From positions 1-5,701 of the forward strand of contig JAOUHR010000147.1 in the NCBI GenBank assembly GCA_029884515.1: a DNA stretch of 5,701 nucleotides, read 5' to 3'. The DNA comes from Gemmatimonadota bacterium. GTDB taxonomy: Bacteria > Gemmatimonadota > Gemmatimonadetes > Gemmatimonadales > Gemmatimonadaceae. The notes below the pieces were generated by a model. It saw nothing but the letters and a program-made list of their open reading frames with translations. It was not told where the DNA came from and did not search any database. The translations under genes and the position numbers were made by a program. Positions 1-5,701 of the stretch are shown here, in pieces. Within the stretch, counting starts at the first letter, position 1, and each line of letters begins with the position of its first letter.

Positions 1-666
1 CCAGCAGCGCGGGGTGCCCGCGGCGGCGGCCTCCAGCACCTGCACCACCTCGCGCACGGTCGAGGCCCCGGCGTCCGCGTCGTACCACTGCTGCTTGTTG
101 CGCAGGAACTCTCCGCTCGTGCCCGCCGCGCTCGCCGCGAGCGCCTGGTCCTGCAGGGCCCGCGGGCGCTCCACCCAGCAGCCCACGTCGCGGCCCTCCG
201 CATCGAGAATCACGATGGTGGGGGTCGCGGCCCGGCGGTCGGGCGTGCGGTGCGCCTCCATCACGGGACGCCCCGGCCCCGGCAGCACGATGCGCATCTC
301 CAGCGCGGGCACGAGCGCGACCAGCCGCGCGAGATAGGGGATCGTGTTCACGGAGTCGCTGCAACTGTCCACCGCGACGACGAGCACGCGCCAGCGGCCG
401 GGGATCGCCTGCGCGCGCGCGAGCACGTCGGCCGGCACCACCGCGTCCTCCGCATGGCGCAGCCACATCACGCGGCGCGCGCGGGCGCCGGCGAGGAAGG
501 TCTCGAAGTCCTGGCCACTGGCGTAGAGCGCGGCGAGCGCGGTGTCGGCGGGCGCGCCTCGCGTCGGCGTCGCCTGCGATGCGGCGCCCAGCGAAGGAAC
601 GGATGCATCGCACGCCGTCGGCGCGACGGGCGCGTGGAGCGCGAACAACAGGAGCGGTACGATCAC
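1..666 (-). CDS. Thioredoxin-like fold protein with a single-Cys active-site loop (3' end beyond window)
   Basis: The frame is open from a GTG at 666 to the window edge (222 visible codons, no stop), so the C-terminus is cut off. A GGGGA ribosome-site-like stretch sits 7 nt upstream (674-678), and no ATG or GTG lies further upstream in this frame across the intergenic gap. The N-terminus is hydrophobic (residues 2-16, then PTAC at 16-19), which suggests a signal peptide, although it lacks the usual positive charge. Residues 91-115 read RWRVLVVAVDSCSDSVNTIPYLARL in pattern. This aligns with the thioredoxin-like family whose loop is normally WCGDSVNT, but here it is SCSDSVNT with one cysteine, C102. 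The cis-proline loop is ATPTIVILD (P149), followed by an Asp/Gly turn and VGCWVERP. A QQWYDAD segment near residue 192 also fits the family. The fold call is fairly firm. The redox role is uncertain because a CxxC pair is absent. Confidence 0.72.
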   Translation of the reverse strand, partial: MIVPLLLFALHAPVAPTACDASVPSLGAASQATPTRGAPADTALAALYASGQDFETFLAGARARRVMWLRHAEDAVVPADVLARAQAIPGRWRVLVVAVDSCSDSVNTIPYLARLVALVPALEMRIVLPGPGRPVMEAHRTPDRRAATPTIVILDAEGRDVGCWVERPRALQDQALAASAAGTSGEFLRNKQQWYDADAGASTVREVVQVLEAAAAGTPRCW

Positions 667-673
667 GAGCGGA

Positions 674-678
674 TCCCC
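674..678 (-). promoter_or_regulatory. Probable ribosome binding site for the thioredoxin-like gene
   Basis: On the minus strand GGGGA lies 7 nt before the GTG at 666. It is the main support for that start, as the hydrophobic stretch also continues upstream in frame but without any ATG or GTG. The match to the anti-Shine-Dalgarno sequence is partial. Confidence 0.4.
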
Positions 679-752
679 GATGAAGAGGATCGCAAGATGC
701 CCCGGCGTCCTGCGTCTTGTCCACCGCGGGGCCGTCCGGTTAGCCTCCCAGC

Positions 753-1346
753 GTGAACACCCTCGAAGTGGCGGCGGTCGCCTTCGGCATCGTCAGCGTC
801 TGGCTCAGCACGCGCGAGCACATCGCGAGCTGGCCCACCGCGATCGTGAACGTCTCGCTCTACTTCATCGTCTTCGGCGAGGCGAAGCTGTATGCCGACA
901 TGGGGCTGCAGGTGTTCTACTTCGTGCTCTCGTGGTACGGGTGGTACCAATGGAAGTTCGGCGGCGCGAACCGCTCGGAGCTCCCGGTGAGCCGCACCAC
1001 CCGCCGCCACGTCGCCCGGCTCATCCCGATCGGGATCGCGGGATCGCTGGTCCTGGGGCTCGTGCTCGCGCGCACGACCGACGCCGCACTCCCGTGGGTC
1101 GACTCCGCGACCTCGGTGACGAGCCTCCTCGCGCAGTGGATGATGACGCGGAAGCTCCTCGAGAACTGGCTCGTCTGGATCGCGGTGGACGTGGTGTATG
1201 TGGCGATGTTCATCTTCAAGGACCTCTACCTCACCGCGGGGCTCTACGCGGTGTTCCTCGTGCTGGCCGTGAAGGGCTTCGTGGACTGGCGCCGTTCGCT
1301 CGCCGCGACGCACCAGCGGCCGCTGCCGGCGGCCGCGGCCGCGTGA
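753..1346 (+). CDS. pnuC: Nicotinamide riboside transporter PnuC
   Basis: This is a 197-residue integral membrane protein of the PnuC family, which moves nicotinamide riboside across the inner membrane by facilitated diffusion, driven by phosphorylation inside the cell. Family hallmarks are clear: SWPTAIVN (27-33), an aromatic-rich helix LQVFYFVLSWYGWYQW (52-67), QWMMTRKLLENW (128-139) and WIAVDVVYVAMFIFKDLYLTA (142-162). Hydrophobic segments at about 4-19, 27-42, 50-66, 90-106, 117-131, 140-156 and 158-176 match the seven-helix PnuC topology and usual length. The GTG at 753 is the first possible start because a TAG lies in frame at 741. No Shine-Dalgarno sequence is visible before it, so it may be leaderless or weakly initiated. 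The C-terminus ends in a short alanine run. The stop overlaps the start of the kinase gene, indicating one transcript and supporting nicotinamide riboside as substrate rather than thiamine or another vitamin. Confidence 0.93.
   Translation: MNTLEVAAVAFGIVSVWLSTREHIASWPTAIVNVSLYFIVFGEAKLYADMGLQVFYFVLSWYGWYQWKFGGANRSELPVSRTTRRHVARLIPIGIAGSLVLGLVLARTTDAALPWVDSATSVTSLLAQWMMTRKLLENWLVWIAVDVVYVAMFIFKDLYLTAGLYAVFLVLAVKGFVDWRRSLAATHQRPLPAAAAA
1329..1342 (+). repeat. Perfect 14-bp GC palindrome directly before the kinase start codon
   Basis: The sequence gcggccgcggccgc is its own reverse complement and ends one base before the kinase GTG at 1343. It encodes the alanine run at the PnuC C-terminus. It occupies the place where a ribosome binding site would be, and no purine-rich site is visible there. 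It could be simple GC-rich alanine coding, or it could affect translational coupling. Confidence 0.5.
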
Positions 1347-1900
1347 ACGCGCGCGACGGGCGGTGCCGCACGATCGTGCTCACCGGCCCCGAGTGCAGCG
1401 GCAAGACGACGCTCGCTGCCGCGCTGGCCGAGGAGTTCTCAGCGCCGTGGACGCCGGAGGCCGCGCGGCTGTTCGCGGAAGGGAGCGATGCACCTCTCTC
1501 GGCGGCCACCGTCGCGCCGATCGCCCGGCTCGCGATCGCACTCGAGGACGAGGCCCGCGCCGGCGCGCCCGCGCTCCTCGTCCGCGACACGGACCTGGTG
1601 AGCACGGTGGTCTACGCGCGCCACTACTACGGCTACTGCGAACCGTGGATCGAAGCGGCGGCGCGCGCACGCGTCGCCGACCTTTATCTGCTCTGCGCCC
1701 CCGACCTGCCGTGGACGGCAGACGGCGTGCGCGACCGCCCGACACAGCGGGCGGAACTGCACGCGGCGTTCGCACGCACCCTGCTCGCGTTCGGCGGCAG
1801 CGTGGTGCCCGTCCAGGGCGTGGGTGAAGCGCGCACCGCGGCCGCCATGGCGGCGGTGCGCGCCCACCTCGCCGGGCCTACCGCGCACCCCAGTCGCTGA
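1343..1900 (+). CDS. NadR-type ribosylnicotinamide kinase (single-domain P-loop ATPase)
   Basis: This 185-residue cytoplasmic P-loop protein matches the C-terminal kinase domain of NadR, which phosphorylates nicotinamide riboside to NMN with ATP. The Walker A is GPECSGKTT (15-23). TPEAARLFAE (37-46) occupies the position of the NadR WEYGREY-type segment. RDTDLVSTVVYARHYYG (81-97) carries the acidic pair expected to bind Mg and substrate. LYLLCAPDLPWTADGVRDRPTQR (114-136) corresponds to the NadR lid motif with WxxDGxR. The helix-turn-helix and NMN adenylyltransferase domains of full-length NadR are absent, so a separate adenylyltransferase (NadD or NadM type) would be needed to make NAD. The chosen start is the GTG overlapping the pnuC stop (GTGA). 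The frame stays open far upstream, but that part is antisense or out of frame to other genes. The 3' end overlaps the convergent peptidase gene by 23 bp. Function is well supported by motifs plus pnuC linkage. Confidence 0.88.
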   Translation: MNARDGRCRTIVLTGPECSGKTTLAAALAEEFSAPWTPEAARLFAEGSDAPLSAATVAPIARLAIALEDEARAGAPALLVRDTDLVSTVVYARHYYGYCEPWIEAAARARVADLYLLCAPDLPWTADGVRDRPTQRAELHAAFARTLLAFGGSVVPVQGVGEARTAAAMAAVRAHLAGPTAHPSR

Positions 1901-2897
1901 CGGCGACGTCGAGCGCCTGCACTAACGACGCGATCGTCCGCACCGCACGGTAGTAGAACCCCGGCTGGATGCGCGACGGATCGTCGGTGGGCCTGTGGTA
2001 GTCGGGGTGGTCCTCCACGCCGAAGTAGACGAACGGGATCCTGGCCGCGTGGAAGGCGCCCTGGTCGGACTGGTCCGTCCAGTTCTCGCTGCCGCTGCCG
2101 GTGTCATGGCCGAGGCGGAGCGTCACCGCGGCGCGCCCCTCGAGCGCCTCCAGCAGCGGGCGCATCTGCGGATACGGCGCCGCACCTGCCGCGTAGAGCT
2201 CGTCGGCGACGTTGCGCGACACCATGTCGAGATTCACGTTCGCCACGATCGACGCGAGCGGCACCGGCGGATGCGCCACGAACCAGCGCGCCCCCTGCAG
2301 CCCCATCTCCTCGGCGTCCCAGAGCGCGAAGAGGAGCGTGTGCTGCGGCGGGTGCGCACGGAAGTACGCCGCCATCGCCAGCACGGCCGCGGTGCCGGAG
2401 GCGTTGTCGTCGGCGCCGTTGAAGATCTCGCCGTTCCGCACCCCCACGTGATCGAAGTGCGCGCTCACGACGATGACGCGCGCTGGGTCCCGCGTCCCGC
2501 GGACGAGGCCGAGGACGTTGGCGCCACGGGTGGAGTCCGCGCCCTCGCGCCGCTGGAAGGCGATGGGTTGCTCGTAGCCGCCACCGGGAGGGGCGAGCCC
2601 GATCCGGCGGAACTCGCCCACCAGCCAGGCGCGGGCCTTGGCGTTCTCCGGCGTCCCCGTCGCGCGGCCGGCCATCGAGTCGTCGGCCAGCCGGAAGAGG
2701 TCGCCGATGAGGCGGGTGGAATCGATCGCGGGCAGCGCAGCGCCGTCGAGGCGGGGCGCCGCGGCCGTCGCGGACGTCGCGGACGTCGCGGACGTCGCGG
2801 ACGTCGCGGAGCCCGGCTTGGCGGTGCAGGCGGCCGCGAGTGCAGTGGCGCCCGTGACGACGGCGAGGAGCGGGAATCGAAGACCGCGCATGGTCAT
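1878..2897 (-). CDS. M28 family zinc metallopeptidase, predicted lipoprotein
   Basis: This 339-residue protein is a secreted aminopeptidase-type M28 enzyme, expected to remove residues from peptide N-termini using two zinc ions. The N-terminus is a signal peptide (MTMRGLR then a hydrophobic run) ending at LAAAC with C24, a permissible though not ideal lipobox. A Ser-Ala-Thr repeat linker spans 30-44, with the catalytic domain beyond it. Candidate zinc ligands and catalytic residues are present in order: H147 and D149 in AHFDHVG, D163 in GADDNASG, E196/E197 in DAEEMGLQG, D224 in NLDM, and H301 in DYHRPTDD. The set is complete, so the enzyme should be active. The start may be M1 (2897) or M3 (2891), and neither has a strong ribosome site. 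It lies 24 bp downstream of the DSRCP lipoprotein gene and is probably co-transcribed. Its stop lies inside the end of the convergent kinase gene. The specific substrate cannot be told from sequence. Confidence 0.93.
   Translation of the reverse strand: MTMRGLRFPLLAVVTGATALAAACTAKPGSATSATSATSATSATAAAPRLDGAALPAIDSTRLIGDLFRLADDSMAGRATGTPENAKARAWLVGEFRRIGLAPPGGGYEQPIAFQRREGADSTRGANVLGLVRGTRDPARVIVVSAHFDHVGVRNGEIFNGADDNASGTAAVLAMAAYFRAHPPQHTLLFALWDAEEMGLQGARWFVAHPPVPLASIVANVNLDMVSRNVADELYAAGAAPYPQMRPLLEALEGRAAVTLRLGHDTGSGSENWTDQSDQGAFHAARIPFVYFGVEDHPDYHRPTDDPSRIQPGFYYRAVRTIASLVQALDVAVSDWGAR
2766..2810. repeat. Five perfect tandem copies of a 9-bp unit (cgtcgcgga)
   Basis: Five identical copies lie head to tail inside the peptidase gene. 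On the coding strand each unit reads tcc gcg acg and gives Ser-Ala-Thr, forming a linker just after the predicted lipidated cysteine. The unit length is a multiple of three, so a change in copy number would lengthen or shorten the linker without breaking the frame. The complete lack of drift, even at third codon positions, points to recent expansion. Confidence 0.95.
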
Positions 2898-2921
2898 GCC
2901 CGCAATCTGCCCGAGCGACCC

Positions 2922-3341
2922 TCAGCGGGCGAGCGTGATCCTGAACGTCGCCCGATACTCACCCGTCGGGATCAGGTCGAGCCGCGCGGCCGGCTTCACG
3001 TCGAGCAGTTCGAGACGGAGGTCGCCGAACACCGCGCTCGACGGCTCGTCGCCGAGGTGGAGCTCGAGTGGCAACTCGTCGCCGCTGAGCGGCGCGACGG
3101 CGACACGCAACCGGACGCGGCCCGCCCACACACACTGGATGAGCGCGTCAGTCGGGCACCGGGAATCCTCGAGGACCGCCAGGAATCGCAGCGTCTCCTG
3201 TCGCTCGCCGAGGACCACCGACTGGCCGACCTTGAGCTCGAACGGCTCACCGAAGCGCACGCTACCCATCACCTGGGTCGGCCCTCCGCAACCGGCGAGC
3301 GCGGCCAGCCACACGAACACGAACGGGGCGACGCGTCTCAT
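2922..3341 (-). CDS. Small secreted lipoprotein with DSRCP...CVWAG motif, function unknown
   Basis: The product is 139 residues. It begins MRRVAPFVFVWLAALAGC, a classic lipoprotein signal with a textbook LAGC lipobox (C18), so it is probably anchored in the membrane facing the periplasm or outside. The mature part looks mostly beta-strand, with alternating hydrophobic residues and few helices. It contains EDSRCPTDALIQCVWAG (59-74), a motif I recognise from a widespread group of uncharacterised bacterial secreted proteins. C62 and C70 could form a disulfide. The ATG at 3341 is preferred over a GTG at 3377 because GGGAGG lies just before it and the signal peptide then starts in the normal place. 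The gene sits 24 bp upstream of the M28 peptidase gene on the same strand, so the two are likely transcribed together. No enzyme signature is visible. A binding or accessory role is possible but unproven. Confidence 0.8.
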   Translation of the reverse strand: MRRVAPFVFVWLAALAGCGGPTQVMGSVRFGEPFELKVGQSVVLGERQETLRFLAVLEDSRCPTDALIQCVWAGRVRLRVAVAPLSGDELPLELHLGDEPSSAVFGDLRLELLDVKPAARLDLIPTGEYRATFRITLAR

Positions 3342-3344
3342 AAT

Positions 3345-3349
3345 CCTCC
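3345..3349 (-). promoter_or_regulatory. Ribosome binding site deciding the lipoprotein start
   Basis: GGAGG (within GGGAGG) on the minus strand stands 3 nt before the ATG at 3341. The spacing is short, but the match is the best near either candidate start and favours the 139-residue form over one starting at the GTG at 3377. Confidence 0.6.
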
Positions 3350-3478
3350 CTACCCCGCTCCGTCTCACGGGTGTCACCGCACGGTGTTGGACTCACCCGG
3401 GGCGCCGGGGCGGCCTCCCGCATGAGAGTGGCGGCCTGGCACCCTGCGGGACACCCACGCACGCCGGTCCCGGAAACG

Positions 3479-3510
3479 CGAGGGGGCGGCCCGCATGGGC
3501 CGCCCCCTCG
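3479..3510 (-). terminator. Strong GC hairpin after pilC, probable transcription terminator
   Basis: A perfect 14-bp stem (cgagggggcggccc pairing with gggccgccccctcg) closes on a 4-nt loop at 3493-3496. It lies 23 nt beyond the pilC stop, where a terminator for the leftward pilus transcript is expected. Only three consecutive T residues follow on the minus strand (CGTTTCC), so it is not a canonical U-tract terminator. It may need a factor, or act as a 3' RNA stabiliser. The rest of the 3342-3533 gap must hold the promoter of the lipoprotein/peptidase unit, but I could not pick out convincing -35 and -10 boxes. Confidence 0.7.
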
Positions 3511-3533
3511 GATCTCCCATCTCCCCTGTGCCT

Positions 3534-4730
3534 CTATTGCACCGCGTTGATCATGTCGAAGATCGGCAGGTACATCGCGACGACCATGCCGCCGACGATC
3601 ACGCCGAGGAACACGATCATCATCGGCTCGAGCAGCGAGAGCAGGCCGGAGACGGCCGCGTCCACTTCCTCGTCGTAGAAGTCGGCGATCTTGGAGAGCA
3701 TCTCGTCGAGGCCGCCGGTCTGCTCGCCCACGGCGATCATCGAGATCACCATCGGCGGGAAGACCTGGCTCTTGGCGAGCGGGGCCGAGATGGTGTCACC
3801 ACCCGCGATGGAGGCACGCGATGCGAGGATGGCGTCCGAAACCACGCGATTGCCGGCTGTCTTGGCCGTGATCTCGAGGCCGTCGAGGATGCTCACGCCC
3901 GAGCTGATGAGGGTGCCCAGTGTGCGGGTGAAGCGCGAGACGGCCGACTTGCGGAGCACGTCGCCCAGCACTGGCGCGCGGAGCAGGATCTTGTCGATGG
4001 CGAGCTGGCCGTCGGAGGTCGCGTAGTAGCGCTTGAGGCCCTGAAAGCCGAGGAAGACACCGAGGCCGACGGCCCACCAGTAGTTCTGCAGGAAGTTCGA
4101 GAGGCCGATCACGATGCGCGTCGGCAGCGGGAGCGCGAGGCCCACCGAGGCGAACATGCTCTCGAAGGTCGGGATCACGAAGAGGAGCAGCACGGTGATG
4201 GCCGAGCCGGCCACGGCCATGATGACGGCCGGGTAGATCATCGCGCCCTTCACCTTCCGCACGAGCGCGTCGTTCTTCTCCATGAACGTCGCGAGGCGCA
4301 TCAGGATGGTGTCCAGGATGCCGCCGGCCTCGCCGGCCGCGACCATGTTCACGTAGAGCTCGGTGAAGGCGTTCGGGTGCCGGGCGAGCGCGTCGGCCAC
4401 CGTATGACCCGACTCCACGTCGAACACCACCTGCCGCGTCACGTTCTGCAGCACCGGGTTCTCCGACTGCTTCGACAGGATGTCGAGCGCCTGCACCAGC
4501 GGCAGGCCCGAGTTGATCATGGTGGAGAACTGCCGGGTGAAGATCACGACGTCGCGCATCGAGATCGCGCCCTTGGTCTTGGACTTGGCCTTGGCCTGTT
4601 CCTCGACCTTGACGACGGTCATCCGCAGCTTGCGCAGCTGCGCGACGGCGTCGTCGCGGCTCGCGGCCTCGATGGTCGCGTTCTTCAGTTCACCCTGGGC
4701 GGTGCGGGCAGTGTAGGCGAATGCGGGCAT
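3534..4730 (-). CDS. pilC: Type IV pilus inner-membrane platform protein PilC (GspF/T2SF family)
   Basis: This 398-residue protein is the polytopic platform that couples the pilus ATPases to pilin insertion and removal at the inner membrane. It opens with MPAFAYTARTAQGE, typical of the family, followed by a helical N-terminal domain and a lysine-rich linker (45-54). Two T2SF repeats follow. The first spans about 62-187 and includes FTRQFSTMINSGLPLVQAL and VNMVAAGEAGGILD, with a membrane segment at 165-187. The second spans about 265-390 and includes FTRTLGTLISSGVSILDGLE and MIAVGEQTGGLDEML, with a membrane segment at 367-390. A further hydrophobic stretch lies at about 214-230. Length and architecture are complete and normal. 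AGGAG (4736-4740) lies 5 nt before the ATG and confirms the start. It follows pilT by 23 bp on the same strand, the common pilT-pilC order, and a hairpin follows its stop. Type II secretion GspF is the alternative, but the pilT neighbour argues for the pilus. Confidence 0.95.
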   Translation of the reverse strand: MPAFAYTARTAQGELKNATIEAASRDDAVAQLRKLRMTVVKVEEQAKAKSKTKGAISMRDVVIFTRQFSTMINSGLPLVQALDILSKQSENPVLQNVTRQVVFDVESGHTVADALARHPNAFTELYVNMVAAGEAGGILDTILMRLATFMEKNDALVRKVKGAMIYPAVIMAVAGSAITVLLLFVIPTFESMFASVGLALPLPTRIVIGLSNFLQNYWWAVGLGVFLGFQGLKRYYATSDGQLAIDKILLRAPVLGDVLRKSAVSRFTRTLGTLISSGVSILDGLEITAKTAGNRVVSDAILASRASIAGGDTISAPLAKSQVFPPMVISMIAVGEQTGGLDEMLSKIADFYDEEVDAAVSGLLSLLEPMMIVFLGVIVGGMVVAMYLPIFDMINAVQ

Positions 4731-4753
4731 GGGGTCTCCTGGGGACTAGGCGC

Positions 4754-5701
4754 TCACCGACGGCCGGGTCCACTCGGACCCGAGCCAGGCTTCTGGCTCA
4801 TGCCCGAGGGACTCTCGTCGATCGCGGTCTTGCCGATCATGCGCAGGAACTCGTTCGGGTCGCCGGAGACGCGCAGGCACTCGTCCTCGGCGACCTCCTT
4901 GGCGATGTACAGTTGGTAGAGCGCGTCGTTCAACGTCTGCATCCCGTGCTTCTTGCCGGACTGCATCATCGAGTACACTTGGTGGATCTTGTCGTCGCGG
5001 ATGAGGGCCCGGATCGCCGGTGTCACCACCAGGATCTCGGCGGCCATCACCCGCCCCTTCCCCTGGCGGCGCGGCAGCAGCACCTGGGTGATGATCCCCT
5101 CCAGCACGAAGGCGAGCTGGGCCCGCACCTGCGCCTGCTGGTGGCTCGGGAAGACGTCGATGATGCGGTTGATCGCCTCGGCCGCGGAGTTCGTGTGCAA
5201 CGTGGCGAACGCGAGGTGGCCCGTCTCGGCGATCGTGAGCCCGGCGTGGATCGTCTCGTGGTCGCGCATCTCACCGATGAGCACGACGTCGGGGTCCTCG
5301 CGCAACGCGTACTTGAGCGCGCTACCGAACGACTTGGTGTCGGTGCCCACCTCGCGCTGGTTGACGATGCACCCCTGGTGCCGGTGGATGAACTCGATCG
5401 GATCCTCCACCGTGAGGATGTGCCCGCGCCGCTCGCGGTTGATCTTGTCGATCATCGCCGCCAGCGTCGTCGACTTGCCCGAGCCGGTGGGGCCGGTGAT
5501 GAGCACGAGGCCGCGCGGCTTCTCGGCGAGGGTGGCAATCACCTGCGGGAGCTTGAGGTCGGCGAAGGTCTTGATCTCGAACGGGATCTGCCGCAGCACC
5601 ACCGACACGCAGCCGCGCTGCTTGAAGCAATTGCCGCGGAACCGCGCCATGTTCTGGATGCCGAACGAGAAGTCGAGCTCGTCCTCCATCTCGAACCGCT
5701 T
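4754..5701 (-). CDS. pilT: Type IV pilus retraction ATPase PilT (5' end beyond window)
   Basis: The frame is open to the right edge (315 visible residues plus stop), so the start and most of the N-terminal domain are missing. The ATG at 5689 is internal, because the family sequence continues upstream as KRFE. Numbering from that methionine, the Walker A is GPTGSGKST (66-74), the Asp box ILTVEDPIEF (91-100), the Walker B DPDVVLIGEMRD (132-143) with catalytic E140, and the His box GHLAFATLHTNSAAEAINRI (157-176). AIRALIRDDKIHQ (225-237) corresponds to the AIRNLIRE signature of PilT retraction motors and separates it from the extension motor PilB. PilT is a cytoplasmic hexamer that powers pilus retraction for twitching motility and DNA uptake. 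The C-terminus ends in a Gly/Pro/Ser-rich tail (293-311) that looks disordered. It is the first gene of the visible pilT-pilC pair. A pilB gene may lie just upstream, outside the window. Confidence 0.95.
   Translation of the reverse strand, partial: KRFEMEDELDFSFGIQNMARFRGNCFKQRGCVSVVLRQIPFEIKTFADLKLPQVIATLAEKPRGLVLITGPTGSGKSTTLAAMIDKINRERRGHILTVEDPIEFIHRHQGCIVNQREVGTDTKSFGSALKYALREDPDVVLIGEMRDHETIHAGLTIAETGHLAFATLHTNSAAEAINRIIDVFPSHQQAQVRAQLAFVLEGIITQVLLPRRQGKGRVMAAEILVVTPAIRALIRDDKIHQVYSMMQSGKKHGMQTLNDALYQLYIAKEVAEDECLRVSGDPNEFLRMIGKTAIDESPSGMSQKPGSGPSGPGRR

Noticed and set aside
717..746. Possible promoter for pnuC: TTGTCC, 18 bp, TAGCCT
   Set aside because: The -35 matches 4 of 6 and the -10 only 3 of 6 consensus bases. 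It would suit a leaderless start at 753, but the match is too weak to annotate.
1023..1036. Perfect 14-bp palindrome atcccgatcgggat
   Set aside because: It lies inside a conserved membrane segment of pnuC coding for Ile-Pro-Ile-Gly-Ile and has no regulatory context, so chance is the simplest explanation.
663..1313. Minus-strand open frame across pnuC
   Set aside because: It is the antisense of a clear membrane transporter and has an Arg/His/Glu-rich translation. It shares only the upstream stretch with the real minus-strand gene, in another frame.
542..1342. Long plus-strand open frame continuous with the kinase frame
   Set aside because: It runs antisense to the thioredoxin-like gene and out of frame through pnuC, and its translation is Arg/His/Gly-rich low-complexity sequence. 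It is an artefact of GC-rich codon use.
2766..2810. Tandem repeat as a CRISPR-like array or iteron
   Set aside because: The units are 9 bp with no spacers and are in frame within a coding gene, so they fit neither a CRISPR array nor an origin.
3342..3377. Upstream GTG start at 3377 for the small lipoprotein
   Set aside because: It would add 12 residues before a normal lipoprotein signal peptide and lacks a ribosome site, whereas the ATG at 3341 has GGGAGG before it.
1995..3425. Long plus-strand open frame of about 476 codons
   Set aside because: It is antisense to the M28 peptidase and lipoprotein genes, both well supported by motifs. Its product is Arg/Glu/His-rich with no recognisable domain.
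3495..4919. Long plus-strand open frame rich in His, Asp and Glu
   Set aside because: It is the antisense shadow of pilC and the end of pilT. The composition is exactly that expected from reading those codons backwards.

Overview
The window is 5.7 kb of very GC-rich bacterial DNA, almost entirely coding, with strong G/C preference at third codon positions. The Sec-exported lipoproteins and type IV pilus motor genes indicate a Gram-negative, piliated bacterium. The composition and gene types would suit Gemmatimonadota or a similar GC-rich phylum, but this is a loose inference and no marker in the window fixes the taxon. I see no sign of a mobile element, CRISPR array, RNA gene or phage genes.

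Layout, left to right. (1) 1-666, minus strand, running off the left edge: a thioredoxin-fold protein with an unusual single-cysteine active-site loop. (2) 753-1900, plus strand: a two-gene nicotinamide riboside salvage operon, made of the membrane transporter pnuC and a NadR-type ribosylnicotinamide kinase joined by a GTGA start/stop overlap. It is divergent from gene 1 across an 86-bp gap. (3) 3341-1878, minus strand: a probable two-gene unit encoding a small secreted lipoprotein with a DSRCP...CVWAG motif, then an M28 family metallopeptidase that is also a predicted lipoprotein and has a Ser-Ala-Thr repeat linker. The peptidase gene converges on the kinase gene and overlaps it by 23 bp. (4) 3479-3510: a perfect 14-bp-stem hairpin that probably ends the pilus transcript. 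(5) 4730-3534 and 5701-4754, minus strand: pilC (type IV pilus inner-membrane platform) preceded by pilT (retraction ATPase), which runs off the right edge.

Functionally there are three separate modules. PnuC would bring in nicotinamide riboside and the kinase would trap it as NMN for NAD synthesis. The lipoprotein/peptidase pair probably acts on extracytoplasmic peptides. PilT and PilC work together in pilus retraction and twitching motility. I found no convincing undescribed multi-gene system. The points most worth a second look are the degenerate thioredoxin motif, the pairing of the DSRCP lipoprotein with the peptidase, the translation-coupled and palindromic pnuC/kinase junction, and the in-frame 9-bp tandem repeat.
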